DNA from: Nitrospirota bacterium
Lineage (GTDB): Bacteria; Nitrospirota; Thermodesulfovibrionia; Thermodesulfovibrionales; JdFR-88
NCBI GenBank assembly: GCA_021813405.1
Contig: JAKAKS010000021.1
Location: 1-64,000, forward strand
Length of the DNA stretch: 64,000 nucleotides
Direction of reading: 5' to 3'
Part shown: one piece after another, positions 25,034-34,874 of the stretch
Layout: each line of letters starts with the position of its first letter
How positions within the stretch are numbered: the first letter of the stretch is position 1
Program-made: the position numbers and the translations under genes
Notes under the pieces: model-generated
Told to the model about the DNA's origin: nothing
What the model saw: the letters and a program-made list of their open reading frames with translations, nothing else
The model's database searches: none

Positions 25034-25153
25034 GTCCTTAATTCTAGCATAAAAACGGGTGCCGGCCTTAGCTTCCCTTGCTCATGGTAAGCTATGCTTG
25101 AGAAAACGGGCCGGCCGCATTTCTTATGGCCCCGCATGGCAAAGGAGGCAGGC

Positions 25154-25726
25154 GTGATAATTAAAAAAGCCGTTTATTTTGAAAAGCCGGGCAGGGACAA
25201 CTCAAAGGACTGTCTGGATGTTGTAAAAGAGGCCGTTGAGGACGGCAGGCACAAGCACCTTGTAATAGCCACAACGGGCGGCGATACGGCGCTTCTTTTC
25301 GGGGATGCGCTCCGGCGCTCCGGCCTGAATATTGTGGCCGTCACCCACTCGGCCGGGTTCCGGGAGCCAAATGAATTTGAAGTGCCGCCGGATATCCTGG
25401 AGAAGATAAAATCCCTGGGGATAAAGGTGTTTACCGGCCCCATGCTCACCCATTCCATCGAGACAGCCTTCATACAGAAATTTAACGGCTTCTCCCCCAT
25501 GATGGTTCTGGCGCAGGCCCTCAGGCGCTTTGGCGAGGGCACTAAAGTTGCCTGTGAGATAGTCATGATGGCCGTGGATGCCGGGTTAGTGCCCGAAGGC
25601 CAGGAGGTGCTTGCCGTGGCCGGCACCGGGCGCGGGGCCGATACCGTGCTTTTAATAAAATCCGCTGCGTCCAAGAGGTTTTTTGATTTAAAAGTGCTAG
25701 AGGTGCTGGCAAAAGCGAGGGGCTAG
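25154..25726 (+). CDS. Stand-alone pyruvate-kinase alpha/beta (C-terminal) domain protein
   Basis: A 190-residue protein matching only the C-terminal regulatory domain of pyruvate kinase (IATTGGDTALLFGDALRRSGLNIVAVTHSAGF; later EIVMMAVDAGLVPEGQEVLAVAGTG). The catalytic barrel is absent. Such stand-alone domains occur in many bacteria and archaea; their function is not established and may involve binding a sugar phosphate. The start is set at GTG 25154 because AAGGAGG precedes it; a frame from 25094 is open but has no ribosome site. Single gene. Confidence 0.75.
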   Translation: MIIKKAVYFEKPGRDNSKDCLDVVKEAVEDGRHKHLVIATTGGDTALLFGDALRRSGLNIVAVTHSAGFREPNEFEVPPDILEKIKSLGIKVFTGPMLTHSIETAFIQKFNGFSPMMVLAQALRRFGEGTKVACEIVMMAVDAGLVPEGQEVLAVAGTGRGADTVLLIKSAASKRFFDLKVLEVLAKARG

Positions 25727-25742
25727 GGGAGTGCGGGCAATC

Positions 25743-26210
25743 CTATACTGTTTTTTTAAGGTAATATTTGTTCCCTGTCGAAGCGCCCAGCCATGCCAGG
25801 CATGGCTGGGCAATAAAATATGCGATAAGGGCCTGGACGAAATAACCGGCAGTCAGTGATGGAAAGGTCTCGTACAGGCCCCTGTAATCTGCAAAGGATG
25901 CGATTAAATCATACAGGTTATACCCGATTGCACCCATAACGAAAGAGACTATCCAGAGCCGCCTTTTGCCGGTTGATGCCGACAGCAGGCAGGCAAAAGT
26001 AAAAACAAGGATAAATTCCGCAATGTGAGAGACCGCAAAAAGCGCCAGCGTATCAATTGCGGAAGAATGAAACAGCTTCCGCGTGTGTTTCAGGGCAGGG
26101 GTAAAAACCCCGGCCATGACATAAGCATTTATATAAACTCCCAAAACCCAGCATGCGTATCCGCTGATAAGCCACAGAAAACAGTTCGCGTGATATTTCA
26201 AGTGTTTCAT
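25743..26210 (-). CDS. Four-helix membrane protein of unknown function
   Basis: A 155-residue protein with about four hydrophobic helices (near 10-35, 55-78, 85-108 and 120-145) and a short basic tail. The family is not recognised. It converges on the pyruvate-kinase-domain gene with a 16-bp gap and has a family R repeat beginning about 60 bp upstream, which may carry its promoter. No partner genes suggest a role. Confidence 0.55.
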   Translation of the reverse strand: MKHLKYHANCFLWLISGYACWVLGVYINAYVMAGVFTPALKHTRKLFHSSAIDTLALFAVSHIAEFILVFTFACLLSASTGKRRLWIVSFVMGAIGYNLYDLIASFADYRGLYETFPSLTAGYFVQALIAYFIAQPCLAWLGASTGNKYYLKKTV

Positions 26211-26267
26211 TTTGAGAGCCTGCTTTAAAAACTTCCTGCTTGCAACCTGCGGAATTATAACAGATTC

Positions 26268-26506
26268 TCTTATGACATGAACTTGATGACATATGTCATA
26301 TAGACAATGTCATGGTCCAATATGGTAATAATTGGCTGAAGGCTTGCGTATGCGGCCATGCTCTTTGAAAAGAAAAACGGCGGGGGAGGATTCCGGACGG
26401 GCTGGAATTGCTGCACCCGGCAATTGAACGGATTGAACGGAGAAAACCCAAAAAATCTTTTAAATCAAAGGGTTGCCAATTCAGGGTTGAACACTAAAAA
26501 AAAGCT
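26268..26506 (+). repeat. Dispersed palindrome-bearing element (family R), copy 2
   Basis: Block 26286-26313 differs from copy 1 by one base (ATAGACAATGTCAT). The later blocks TGCTCTTTGAAAA, ATTGAACGG..TTGAACGG, AATCTTTTAAATCA..GGTTGC and TTGAACACTAAAAAAA follow in the same order as in copies 1 and 3. A family C element follows directly. Confidence 0.75.
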
Positions 26507-26582
26507 CTGCTGGGTTTCCTGTGGGGCAAGTTTATTTGCGGCGTTCGCCGGTATGCCTGAATCTTACAATAGCCGGGGTTTA

Positions 26583-26745
26583 CTTTTTCGCGGGGCGGTG
26601 TTCGACTCTGTTAGGGCCGCGCCTCACGTTATACAAGCCTTGCGGCATTACCCGCGCCGGAGCTGTTTCCAGCAAGGCGCTTGCAGACGTACGCACGCGC
26701 GGCCCACTGCGCTCACTAACCGCTCCCGCATCGGCCTTTTCGTCA
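26583..26745 (-). repeat. Diverged GC-rich element (family C), copy 3
   Basis: The reverse complement matches the family C elements at both ends (GGAGCGGTTAGTGAGCGCAG at one; GAACACCGCCCCGCGAAAAA at the other), with a more diverged middle. It lies between a family R element and the alaC-like terminator. Nothing else is seen in 26211-26805. Confidence 0.45.
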
Positions 26746-26805
26746 AAATCAACCCGAAAGGCCGCTAAAAGAAATCCATTTTGTCACAAGAAAGCCTGAA
26801 GAGCT

Positions 26806-26833
26806 AAAAAGAGGGGCGCAAAGCGCCCCTCTT
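26806..26833 (-). terminator. Rho-independent terminator of the lipA/aminotransferase unit
   Basis: A perfect 11-bp stem (AAGAGGGGCGC / GCGCCCCTCTT) with a 3-nt loop, followed on the minus strand by TTTTTAGC. It lies 27 nt after the aminotransferase stop. Confidence 0.9.
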
Positions 26834-26859
26834 GAAATGCAAGGAAAAGGGATAAAAGG

Positions 26860-28035
26860 CTAAAGGCTTAGCGCTTTTTTGATGCCCCTTGTGGCCTGGC
26901 GTATCCTGTGCTCGTTTTCCACCAGGGCAAACCTCACAAAGCCCTCTCCGCCCTCGCCAAAGCCTATGCCGGGGGATACGGCCACCTTGGCCTCCTTGAT
27001 GAGGAACTTGCAGAACTCCAGCGAGCCCATCTTCCTGAACCGCTCCGGTATCGAGGCCCACACAAACATCGTTGCCTTCGGGGGCTCCACGTCCCACCCG
27101 GCCCGCTTCAGCCCCTTTATGAGCACGTCCCTTCTGGACTGGTAAACCTGACAGTATTCAGAAACGCACTCCTGCGGGCCCCTCAATGCCACGATGCCCG
27201 CAATCTGAATGGGCTGGAACATGCCGTAGTCCAGGTAGCTTTTTATTTTTATCAGCGCGCCCACAAGCTCCTTGTTTCCGGAGCAGAAGCCTATCCGCCA
27301 GCCGGCCATGGAATAGCTTTTGGTCATCGAAAAGAACTCCACCGCCACGTCCTTTGCCCCCTTGGCCTGAAGGATGCTTGGGGCCTTGTAGCCGTCGAAA
27401 ACCAGGTCGGCATATGCAAGGTCATGCGCTACTATAAGGTTGTTTTCCTTCGCGAAGTCCACCACGTTCTGGAAGAACTCCGTGCCTTCCACAACCTGCG
27501 TAGTGGGGTTATGCGGGAAATTGATGATAAGCATCTTTGGCCTGGGCAGTATTTTTTTATAGGTGCTTTCGATTTCTGCCATGAAGTCCACGTCCTTGCC
27601 CGTAAGCACGCCGCTCACTTCGCCGCCAGCTATTATCACGCTGTATGGATGTATGGGATAGGCAGGGGAGGGCGTCATTACAACATCGCCCGGCTGGATG
27701 GTTGCCAGCACGAAATGGGAAAGCCCTTCCTTGGAGCCGATGGTGGCCACGGTCTCGCTTTCGGGGTCCAGGTCCACATCATAGCGCCTCTTATACCATT
27801 CCGTAACAGCAACGCGGAGCTGGGTTATCCCCTTGGATGCGGAATAGCCATGGTTTTTGGGATTTCTGGCGGCCTCGCACAGCTTGTTTATAACGTGGTC
27901 CGGTGAGGCCATGTCCGGGTTGCCCATGCCAAGGTCTATGATGTCCTCGCCGTTCTTCCGTGCTTCCATCTTCAGCGCGTTTACGATGGCAAATACGTAA
28001 GGGGGAAGCCTTTTTATTCTGCCGAATTCATACAT
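26860..28035 (-). CDS. alaC: Class I/II aminotransferase (AlaC-like)
   Basis: A 391-residue PLP aminotransferase. The Schiff-base lysine lies in [15 protein letters not shown], with FPHNPTTQ and [14 protein letters not shown] around the cofactor. It is closest in pattern to glutamate-pyruvate aminotransferase AlaC and related aspartate/methionine aminotransferases. It would make alanine or aspartate-type amino acids. A class I enzyme is also needed to turn cysteate into sulfopyruvate in CoM synthesis; nothing links this gene to that step beyond being in the same window. Its start lies 22 nt inside lipA. Confidence 0.85.
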   Translation of the reverse strand: MYEFGRIKRLPPYVFAIVNALKMEARKNGEDIIDLGMGNPDMASPDHVINKLCEAARNPKNHGYSASKGITQLRVAVTEWYKRRYDVDLDPESETVATIGSKEGLSHFVLATIQPGDVVMTPSPAYPIHPYSVIIAGGEVSGVLTGKDVDFMAEIESTYKKILPRPKMLIINFPHNPTTQVVEGTEFFQNVVDFAKENNLIVAHDLAYADLVFDGYKAPSILQAKGAKDVAVEFFSMTKSYSMAGWRIGFCSGNKELVGALIKIKSYLDYGMFQPIQIAGIVALRGPQECVSEYCQVYQSRRDVLIKGLKRAGWDVEPPKATMFVWASIPERFRKMGSLEFCKFLIKEAKVAVSPGIGFGEGGEGFVRFALVENEHRIRQATRGIKKALSL

Positions 28036-28883
28036 CCGTAATATTCCTCCGCGTTCATCGAGCTCCTGACAAGCGGCCCCGACGCTACCGATTTAAAGCC
28101 CATCTCCAGGGCCTTTTGCTTCAATTCCTCAAACCTGGCCGGTTCTATGTATTCTGCCACTGGCAGGTTATTTTTGCCGGGCCTCAGGTACTGCCCCGCC
28201 GTAAGCATTACGCAGCCGTTTTCAAGGAGGTCCTTTAAAACGGCCACAACTTCCTCCTGCTTTTCTCCAAGCCCCAGCATGATGCCGGATTTAACGGCAG
28301 TTTTACCGGAGTTTGCGCCCGAAATCTGCGAGGCCGCATTAAGCACGGCAAGCGACCTTTTGTAATCGGCCTGGGGCCTGACAACAGGATATAGGGAGGG
28401 CACGGTCTCCACATTATGATTGAATACGTCCGGTCCGGCGGAGATTACCTCACTCAGGGCTTCCGTGCTGCCGGAAAAATCCGGCGTGAGCACCTCTACC
28501 TTTACGCCCGGTATTGTATCTTTCAAGGCCTTTATAGTTTCAGCGAAGTGCCCGGCCCCTCCGTCGGGCAGGTCGTCCCTGGTAACGGAGGTAACCACCA
28601 CGTATTTTAGCCCCATCTCTTTTGCGGCCAGGGCCACGCGGCGCGGCTCGTCCGCATCGGGCGGAAACGGAGTGCCCGGCGTAACGGAGCAGAACCCGCA
28701 ATCCCTTGTGCACCTGTCCCCCAGTATCATGAATGTGGCCGTGGGGCGCGAGAAGCATTGGCCCATATTTGGGCACCTTGCCTCTTCGCATACGGTATGC
28801 AGCCCCTTTGAGCGCAGGGATTTCTTTATTTCCAGGACGCTGCCGGAGGGATAGGCTGTCTTCACCCAGTCTGGAAGCCTCAT
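28014..28883 (-). CDS. lipA: Lipoyl synthase
   Basis: A 289-residue radical-SAM protein. The auxiliary cluster is formed by the [12 protein letters not shown] cysteines and the SAM cluster by [18 protein letters not shown] near the C-terminus holds the serine ligand. It inserts two sulfurs into octanoyl groups on 2-oxoacid dehydrogenases and glycine-cleavage H protein. A longer frame begins at 28928, but the family N-terminus [14 protein letters not shown] favours ATG at 28883; no strong ribosome site is visible at either. Co-transcribed with the aminotransferase. LipB is not in the window. Confidence 0.95.
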   Translation of the reverse strand: MRLPDWVKTAYPSGSVLEIKKSLRSKGLHTVCEEARCPNMGQCFSRPTATFMILGDRCTRDCGFCSVTPGTPFPPDADEPRRVALAAKEMGLKYVVVTSVTRDDLPDGGAGHFAETIKALKDTIPGVKVEVLTPDFSGSTEALSEVISAGPDVFNHNVETVPSLYPVVRPQADYKRSLAVLNAASQISGANSGKTAVKSGIMLGLGEKQEEVVAVLKDLLENGCVMLTAGQYLRPGKNNLPVAEYIEPARFEELKQKALEMGFKSVASGPLVRSSMNAEEYYGCMNSAE

Positions 28884-28952
28884 AATCTTAAATGATAATT
28901 GAAAAGAAAAGACATTTTCAAATTCCATGTTCTTTCTGTTAAATTACCCGTC

Positions 28953-29714
28953 ATGCAGATCAGGGCGGCAGCGCTTCAGTCCGGAAGTAACGGCAACTCC
29001 ATATATGTTGAGGCGGGCGGCGCAAAACTGATCTTTGACGCGGGCATTTCCCCTGCCATGGCCGCCAAAAGGCTTGCCTCGCTTGGCCGTGATATAAAGG
29101 ATGTGGACGCCGTAATAATATCCCACGACCATTCGGACCATGTAAAATTTGCCGGCTCCTATCAGAAAAAGTGCGGGCTGCCTGTTTATATATCAATGCT
29201 TACCTTGGCAACGGCATGCGAGACGGTCAAGTTCAACCCCGAAGGCGTAGTCCACTTCTTCCCGGGAGCGGCCTTCGGGATAAGGGGCGCGGTCATCCGC
29301 ACGGTGCCCACCCCGCATGACAGCGCGGATGGCGCGGCGTTCGTGATCTCGCACGGTGGAAAGAGCATGGGGATATTTACGGACCTCGGTCACGTGTTCA
29401 GCCAGCTTGAAGAAAATCTGGAGCTGCTGGATGCCGTTTTTATCGAAAGCAATTATGACCCCTCGATGCTTGCCAAAGGGCCGTATCCGCCTTTTTTAAA
29501 GAAGCGCATAAGCGGCCCGCGCGGGCATATCAGTAACCATGAGAGCGCAAGGCTTGTCAAAGACGCAAAAAAGCTCAGATGGGCCTGCCTGGCGCATCTG
29601 TCCGAAACCAACAACACCCCCGCGCTGGCCCTGCGAACGCACCGCGAACTGGGCGTGAAAATTCCGCTGGTTGCCGCAAGCCGGTATCAGGCAAGCGGGT
29701 TGATGGAAGTCTGA
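28953..29714 (+). CDS. MBL-fold metallohydrolase (YycJ-like)
   Basis: A 253-residue metallo-beta-lactamase-fold protein. The dinuclear zinc site begins with ISHDHSDH, followed by FTDLGHV and ESNYDP, then GHISNHES and LAHLSETNN. Pattern and length match the YycJ/WalJ group, thought to act on DNA ends or nucleotides, but the substrate here is not known. An upstream frame from 28899 is open; MQIRAAALQSGSNGNSIYVE is the normal family N-terminus. Divergent from lipA with 69 bp between the starts. Confidence 0.85.
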   Translation: MQIRAAALQSGSNGNSIYVEAGGAKLIFDAGISPAMAAKRLASLGRDIKDVDAVIISHDHSDHVKFAGSYQKKCGLPVYISMLTLATACETVKFNPEGVVHFFPGAAFGIRGAVIRTVPTPHDSADGAAFVISHGGKSMGIFTDLGHVFSQLEENLELLDAVFIESNYDPSMLAKGPYPPFLKKRISGPRGHISNHESARLVKDAKKLRWACLAHLSETNNTPALALRTHRELGVKIPLVAASRYQASGLMEV

Positions 29715-29788
29715 ATATCTTATCCAGCAGAAGATTTTCAGGGCTTGCTTTGCATTGCCCCTCCGGGGGTTGGTCTTTAACCGGGAAT

Positions 29789-29948
29789 ACGGGCGGGAAG
29801 CGAGCGAAATGGCCGGGCGGGCCGTATCGGACTTGTGGCGCGGCGGTGGCCTTTTGCCGTATTCATGTGAGCCGCGGGGCATAAGCAATTAATTTAATCA
29901 AAGCGAGACGAGGCCCGACCGGAGAGGAACACCGCCCGCGAAAAAAAC
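29789..29948 (+). repeat. GC-rich dispersed element (family C), copy 2
   Basis: Near-full partner of the copy at 14440-14593 in the same orientation, with an extra CTTTTGC after GGTGGC. It lies between the MBL gene and the 3' end of kdpC (gap 29715-30050). Nothing else is seen in that gap. Confidence 0.75.
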
Positions 29949-30050
29949 AAAACTTGCTTGAGAGATTCACGAATACCGGCGGATGCCGCCGCAGAGAAAC
30001 AGGCAAAGCCGCCCGGATCTGGCACAGAAAACCCTGACAACCAGAAACCG

Positions 30051-30623
30051 CTATTTCTTCAGCTCATCCATCGCCAGATTCAGCTTCAGCACATTCACCC
30101 TTGGCGCGCCGAATATCCCAAACAGTCTGTCCTGTGTATTTGCCTGTATAAGCGAATTGACCTGAGAAACATCGAGCCCTCTTACTCTGGCCACTCTTGC
30201 GGCCTGATACTCTGCGGCGGCGGGGCTGATTTCGGGGTCCAGACCGCTTGCCGAGGCGGTCACCAGGTCCACCGGGATTTTTCCGGTATTGCCGGGGTCT
30301 GCGGCGTGCAGAGCGGCGATGCGCGCCCGCACTGCTGTCATCAGGGCCGGGTTATTTGTGCCCATGTTGGAGCCTGAAGATGATAGGCCGTTGTACGGGT
30401 ACGGGGTTGTGGCCGAGGGGCGTCCCCAGAAATATTTGGGGTTGTCAAACTGCTGGCCTATGAACTCGGAGCCCACAGGCGTGCCATTTTTCACAATGAT
30501 GCTGCCGTTGGCCCTTGCCGGGAACACCGCCTGGGCTATCCCGGTTATCACAAGAGGGTATATTATTCCAGTTATTATCGTAAGCACTACCAGCGACATT
30601 ACGGCGTTGCGGAGCATTCGCAT
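30051..30623 (-). CDS. kdpC: Potassium-transporting ATPase subunit C
   Basis: A 190-residue protein with one N-terminal membrane helix (about 8-30) and a periplasmic domain carrying GSEFIGQQFDNPKYFWGRPSAT. KdpC is the small subunit of the high-affinity KdpFABC potassium pump. It follows kdpB by 11 nt. Full length. Confidence 0.95.
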   Translation of the reverse strand: MRMLRNAVMSLVVLTIITGIIYPLVITGIAQAVFPARANGSIIVKNGTPVGSEFIGQQFDNPKYFWGRPSATTPYPYNGLSSSGSNMGTNNPALMTAVRARIAALHAADPGNTGKIPVDLVTASASGLDPEISPAAAEYQAARVARVRGLDVSQVNSLIQANTQDRLFGIFGAPRVNVLKLNLAMDELKK

Positions 30624-30634
30624 TTTATTCCTCC

Positions 30635-32716
30635 TTAAACGATGTGCAGGGCCGTTATAAGCATGTCTATCAGCTTTATGCCGATAAACGGCACAATCAG
30701 CCCTCCTACACCGTAGATAAGCGCGTTGTTGCGCAGCACTATCTGGGCGCCAAGCGGTTTGTACTTTACCCCGCGAAGCGCAAGCGGGATAAGGAATATT
30801 ATTATCAGCGCGTTGAAGATAACGGCCGAAAGCACCGCGCTCTGCGGCGTTGCCAGGTGCATTATGTTCAATATCTTCAAAGCGGGGTATATCGAGATAA
30901 ATGCTGCCGGCAGTATCGCGAAATACTTTGCCACGTCGTTTGAGATGCTGAACGTTGTAAGCGTGCCGCGCGTCATCAGTAGCTGCTTGCCTATCTCCAC
31001 AATCTCTATGAGCTTTGTGGGGTTGGAATCCAGGTCCACAAGGTTGCCAGCCTCCTTTGCCGCCTGCGTGCCTGTGTTCATGGCAACAGCCACGTCGGCC
31101 TGGGCAAGCGCGGGGGCGTCGTTTGTTCCATCGCCCGTCATTGCGACAAGCCTTCCGCCTGCCTGGTGCTCGCGGATAAGTTTCAGCTTGGTTTCAGGTG
31201 TGGCCTGGGCCAGGAAGTCGTCCACGCCGGCCTCGGCCGCAACGGCGGCTGCGGTTAGCGGGTTATCGCCGGTTATCATGATGGTTTTGATGCCCATCTG
31301 CCTCATCTCGGCAAAGCGCTCCTTGATGCCGCCCTTTACAATGTCATTAAGCCGGATTACGCCAAGTACTCTTTTGTCTTCCGCCACCACAAGCGGTGTG
31401 GCCCCAAGCCTGGCAATATCGTCCACGGCTGTGCGCACATCTGAAGGGAAGGTGCCGCCTTTGGATACCACGTATTTTTCCACGGCGTCGGCAGCGCCTT
31501 TTCTGATCTCCCGGCCGTTAAGGTCCACGCCGCTCATTCTTGTCTGGGCGCTGAAGGGCACAAAGTGCGCGCCAAGCGCGTGGATATCACGCTCCCGCAG
31601 GCCGTATTTTTCTTTTGCAAGCACAACGATACTGCGGCCTTCAGGGGTTTCATCCGCCAGTGAGGATAGCTGGGCGGCATCGGCAAGCGCCTGTCCATCC
31701 ACCCCCGGCGCTGGCATGAACAAGGTGGCCTGCCTGTCGCCCAGGGTTATAGTCCCTGTCTTGTCCAGAAGAAGCACATCCACGTCGCCTGCCGCCTCCA
31801 CCGCCCTGCCTGACATGGCGATAACATTTGCCTGTATCATCCTGTCCATCCCGGCAATGCCTATAGCGGAGAGCAGCCCGCCTATGGTTGTTGGGATAAG
31901 GCAGACAAGCAGCGCCGCCAGCACGGTAATTGTAACGGGGCTGCCGTGGCCTGCGGCATGCACGCTGAATATCGAGAACGGAAGCAGAGTTGCCGTCACC
32001 AGCAGAAATACTATGGTAAGCCCGGCAAGAAGTATGTTCAGGGCTATCTCGTTTGGCGTTTTCTTGCGTTTTGCGCCTTCAACCATGCCGATCATCCTGT
32101 CCAGGAAGGTCTCCCCCGGATTGGCCGTTATCCTTACCACAAGCCAGTCTGAAAGCACAATCGTGCCGCCCGTAACGGCGCTTCTGTCGCCGCCGGATTC
32201 ACGAATAACCGGCGCGCTTTCGCCGGTTATGGCGCTCTCGTTTACGGAAGCAACGCCCTCTATCGCTTCACCGTCCATCGGTATCACGTCTCCAGCCTCC
32301 ACCAGCACTACATCGCCCTTTTTCAGCATGGAGGAGGTGACCTTTGTAACTTCAGAGTCCCTCCGGTGGGTGGCCAGCCGTTTGGCCATAACGTCCTGCC
32401 TGGTTTTTCTCAGCGCATCTGCCTGGGCCTTGCCGCGCCCCTCGGCCATCGATTCGGCAAAGTTTGAAAACAGCACCGTCACCCACAGCCATATGGAAAT
32501 CTGGAGGATGAAGCCCGGCGAAGCCTCACCTTTGCCCGTAATGATTGCGTGGAAGTAAAGCAGGGTGGTAAGCACGCTGCCTGCCTCCACAACGAACATC
32601 ACCGGGTTTTTTACCAGGTATACGGGGTTCAGTTTCCTGAAAGAGTCCCATGCCGCCCGGCGCACTATCTTCGGCTCAAAGAGTGATCTTTTTGTTTTAT
32701 CTTTCTTGTTCATCAT
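30635..32716 (-). CDS. kdpB: Potassium-transporting ATPase ATP-binding subunit
   Basis: A 693-residue P-type ATPase. The phosphorylated aspartate is in [15 protein letters not shown], the actuator loop is ITGESAPV, and the hinge is [19 protein letters not shown]. It powers potassium uptake through KdpA. Length is normal. It lies 13 nt after kdpA in the order F-A-B-C. Confidence 0.97.
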   Translation of the reverse strand: MMNKKDKTKRSLFEPKIVRRAAWDSFRKLNPVYLVKNPVMFVVEAGSVLTTLLYFHAIITGKGEASPGFILQISIWLWVTVLFSNFAESMAEGRGKAQADALRKTRQDVMAKRLATHRRDSEVTKVTSSMLKKGDVVLVEAGDVIPMDGEAIEGVASVNESAITGESAPVIRESGGDRSAVTGGTIVLSDWLVVRITANPGETFLDRMIGMVEGAKRKKTPNEIALNILLAGLTIVFLLVTATLLPFSIFSVHAAGHGSPVTITVLAALLVCLIPTTIGGLLSAIGIAGMDRMIQANVIAMSGRAVEAAGDVDVLLLDKTGTITLGDRQATLFMPAPGVDGQALADAAQLSSLADETPEGRSIVVLAKEKYGLRERDIHALGAHFVPFSAQTRMSGVDLNGREIRKGAADAVEKYVVSKGGTFPSDVRTAVDDIARLGATPLVVAEDKRVLGVIRLNDIVKGGIKERFAEMRQMGIKTIMITGDNPLTAAAVAAEAGVDDFLAQATPETKLKLIREHQAGGRLVAMTGDGTNDAPALAQADVAVAMNTGTQAAKEAGNLVDLDSNPTKLIEIVEIGKQLLMTRGTLTTFSISNDVAKYFAILPAAFISIYPALKILNIMHLATPQSAVLSAVIFNALIIIFLIPLALRGVKYKPLGAQIVLRNNALIYGVGGLIVPFIGIKLIDMLITALHIV

Positions 32717-32729
32717 TCCCTCTATCTTC

Positions 32730-34526
32730 CTAGTGCATCAGATAATCGGCCACGGGCCCAAGCGCCAAGGCCGGCATGAATGTAAGCGCGCCCACTATTA
32801 TGATCACGCCGATCAGGAACACCACAAACAACGGCGTATGCGTGGGCAGTGTGCCAAGCCCGGCGGGGACATGCTTCTTTTTTGCCAATGAGCCCGCTAT
32901 TGCCAGCACCGGGATTATCACCCAGAACCGTCCCAGAAACATTATGATGCCGCCCATTACGTTGTAAAACGGAGTATTGCCGTTCAGGCCCGCAAATGCG
33001 CTTCCGTTGTTGTCCGCAAAGGAGGAAAACGCATATAGCACCTCTGAAAACCCGTGCGGCCCGGGATTGCTTATCCCGGCTAATCCTGCCTTTGTTGAGA
33101 CCGCTATGGCCGTGCCTATTTTTATAAGCGCGTTTACTATAAGCACCACGAAGGCCGCCATCTTCATCTCATACATCTCTATTTTTTTGCCGAGGTATTC
33201 AGGCGTTCTGCCCACCATCAGGCCGGCAACAAACACCGTGATTATGGCGAATATGATCATGCCGTACAGGCCGGAACCTACGCCGCCGAATATAACTTCG
33301 CCCAGTTGAATGAGAAGCATTGGTATCAGCCCGCCCAGGGGCGTGAACGAATCGTGCATGGAGTTTACAGAGCCGTTGGAGGCCGCCGTGGTCCACGTGG
33401 CCCATATGGCGGAGTCTGTTATGCCAAAGCGTGTCTCCTTGCCTTCCATATTCCCGCCGGATTGCAGTGAGCTTGCGGCCTGATTAATGCCAGCAGATGC
33501 GAAATGCGGATTGCCGCCCTGTTCCAGATGTGCGCATAAGAATGTAAGCGGCACAAGAACAACAAGCATGGCAACCAATAGCGCCCAACCCTGCCGCCTA
33601 TCATTGGCCATTTCACCGAATGTAAGGCACAAGGCCGAGGGTATAAGCAGAATCGCCAGTGTCTCAAGTAAATTGGACAGCGGCGTGGGGTTTTCAAACG
33701 GATGGGCGGAGTTGACGTTGAAGAAACCCCCGCCGTTTGTGCCCAGCATCTTTACCGCTTCCTGGGAGGCCACCGGGCCCATGGGGATTGTCTGCTCCGC
33801 CATCTGCGCCTTTTCAGTAACCGTACTGCCTTTTGCGTCCAAAACCGTGTTGCCATGGGCGTCCAGTTCCGGATTGTCGTAAGTAAAGGCCTGTATAAGC
33901 TTTACCGTTTTGTATTTGCCCATGCTCTGGATTACGCCCATCGGCACCAGCGCAAGCGCAAGGATTACGGAAAGCGGCATCAATATATAAATTACGCCGC
34001 GCGTGAGGTCCGCCCAGAAATTGCCGATTGTGGTGGCAGAGTTCCGCTTGAAACCGCGGATAAGCGCAACAAGCACCGCCATTCCAGTCGCTGCGGAGAC
34101 AAAGTTCTGCACTGTTAAAGCGGCCATCTGGGTAAAGTAGGCAAGCGTGTTTTCACCACCGTAGTTCTGCCAGTTTGTGTTTGTGACAAAACTGACCGCC
34201 GTGTTGAAGGAAAGGTCTGGTGTTGCCGCCGGAAACTTCTGCGGGTTGAAAAACAGCGCGCCCTGTATGCGCTGGATGAGATAAACGGCAAGTACGCCAA
34301 CGGCACTGAAGACAATCACCGACAATGCATACTGCTTCCAGCCCATCTCCTCTTCGGGATTTATGCCGCAGAGCTTGTAGAACAATCTTTCAAGCGGGCC
34401 CAGGAACCGGCCCATCCTTGCAGGCTGGTTTTCATAAACCCTGGCCATGTAGAGCCCCAGCGGTTTGGCTAATATTACAATGACTGCAAAGTAGATAATA
34501 ATTTGAAACACGCTGTTTGCGGTCAT
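32730..34526 (-). CDS. kdpA: Potassium-transporting ATPase potassium-binding subunit
   Basis: A 598-residue protein with about ten membrane helices and four selectivity-filter-like repeats (for example FVTNTNWQ and GTNGGGFFN), related to KtrB/TrkH channels. It binds and conducts potassium in KdpFABC. Its ATG overlaps the kdpF stop by 4 nt. Confidence 0.97.
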   Translation of the reverse strand: MTANSVFQIIIYFAVIVILAKPLGLYMARVYENQPARMGRFLGPLERLFYKLCGINPEEEMGWKQYALSVIVFSAVGVLAVYLIQRIQGALFFNPQKFPAATPDLSFNTAVSFVTNTNWQNYGGENTLAYFTQMAALTVQNFVSAATGMAVLVALIRGFKRNSATTIGNFWADLTRGVIYILMPLSVILALALVPMGVIQSMGKYKTVKLIQAFTYDNPELDAHGNTVLDAKGSTVTEKAQMAEQTIPMGPVASQEAVKMLGTNGGGFFNVNSAHPFENPTPLSNLLETLAILLIPSALCLTFGEMANDRRQGWALLVAMLVVLVPLTFLCAHLEQGGNPHFASAGINQAASSLQSGGNMEGKETRFGITDSAIWATWTTAASNGSVNSMHDSFTPLGGLIPMLLIQLGEVIFGGVGSGLYGMIIFAIITVFVAGLMVGRTPEYLGKKIEMYEMKMAAFVVLIVNALIKIGTAIAVSTKAGLAGISNPGPHGFSEVLYAFSSFADNNGSAFAGLNGNTPFYNVMGGIIMFLGRFWVIIPVLAIAGSLAKKKHVPAGLGTLPTHTPLFVVFLIGVIIIVGALTFMPALALGPVADYLMH

Positions 34527-34615
34527 GAGAATATCTCCGGCTTCAGCAGGGCCACCATCAGATAGATAAGGAGGCCGATTGTCACAATGCCGCCTATCCA
34601 GTAAAAAATTTCCAT
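34523..34615 (-). CDS. kdpF: KdpF small subunit
   Basis: A 30-residue single-span protein (MEIFYWIGGIV to LLKPEIFS) overlapping kdpA by ATGA. The -LLKPE- tail is typical of KdpF, which stabilises the KdpABC complex in the membrane. It is too short for most gene finders. Confidence 0.9.
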   Translation of the reverse strand: MEIFYWIGGIVTIGLLIYLMVALLKPEIFS

Positions 34616-34623
34616 ATTACCTG

Positions 34624-34707
34624 TTAAATCCTTTCAAATAGTTTTATCAGGAGCCAGGATAAGCCGAATAAGGCTGCAGTCAATCCTATATATATTGCGT
34701 CGTGCAT
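34624..34707 (-). CDS. 27-residue membrane protein leading the kdp operon
   Basis: The frame MHDAIYIGLTAALF to LIKLFERI has one hydrophobic helix and a positively charged end. A strong ribosome site (AAGGAGA) lies 10 nt upstream. It precedes kdpF by 8 nt. Similar short proteins of the pattern D-x-IYLGL-x(6)-LSW-L-x3-L-x-ERL occur before kdpF in many bacteria. Function unknown; possibly an added subunit or assembly factor of the pump. Confidence 0.7.
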   Translation of the reverse strand: MHDAIYIGLTAALFGLSWLLIKLFERI

Positions 34708-34737
34708 ACAGGAAAATCTCCTTTCAGATAAATCGTA

Positions 34738-34767
34738 GCAGTAAATGCTGTAAAACAGGCGCTAAAA
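34738..34767 (-). promoter_or_regulatory. KdpE-like operator, site A (kdp operon)
   Basis: The minus strand reads TTTTAGCGCC-TG-TTTTACA, then TTTACTGC. It shares 19 of 30 positions with both other sites (37144-37173 and 39285-39314), including TTTTA, CC, TTTTACA and TTTA. It resembles the TTTATA-N-TTTACA layout of the E. coli KdpE box. It lies about 30 bp before the 27-residue gene, and ATTTTTATATCCCC upstream of it is also shared with site B. Confidence 0.6.
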
Positions 34768-34828
34768 AGAGGGGCGGGGATATAAAAATTTCATTAAGAA
34801 TTTAGCCGGAATAAAATGTTTTTTCCTG

Positions 34829-34834
34829 TATAAT
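34829..34834 (+). promoter_or_regulatory. -10-like TATAAT before the transglycosylase gene
   Basis: TGTATAAT lies 40 nt before the ATG at 34875. The -35 region is weak, so this is a tentative sigma-70-type promoter. It lies in the 167-bp divergent gap shared with kdp. Confidence 0.35.
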
Positions 34835-34874
34835 TTTTACGGATACCTCCAACAAAACCGCGGAAGGGCAAGAT

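Noticed and set aside
30726-32558. A 610-codon open frame on the plus strand
   Set aside because: It lies wholly opposite kdpB, is very rich in Ser/Ala/Thr, and has no family resemblance. It is a shadow of the high-GC codon pattern of kdpB.
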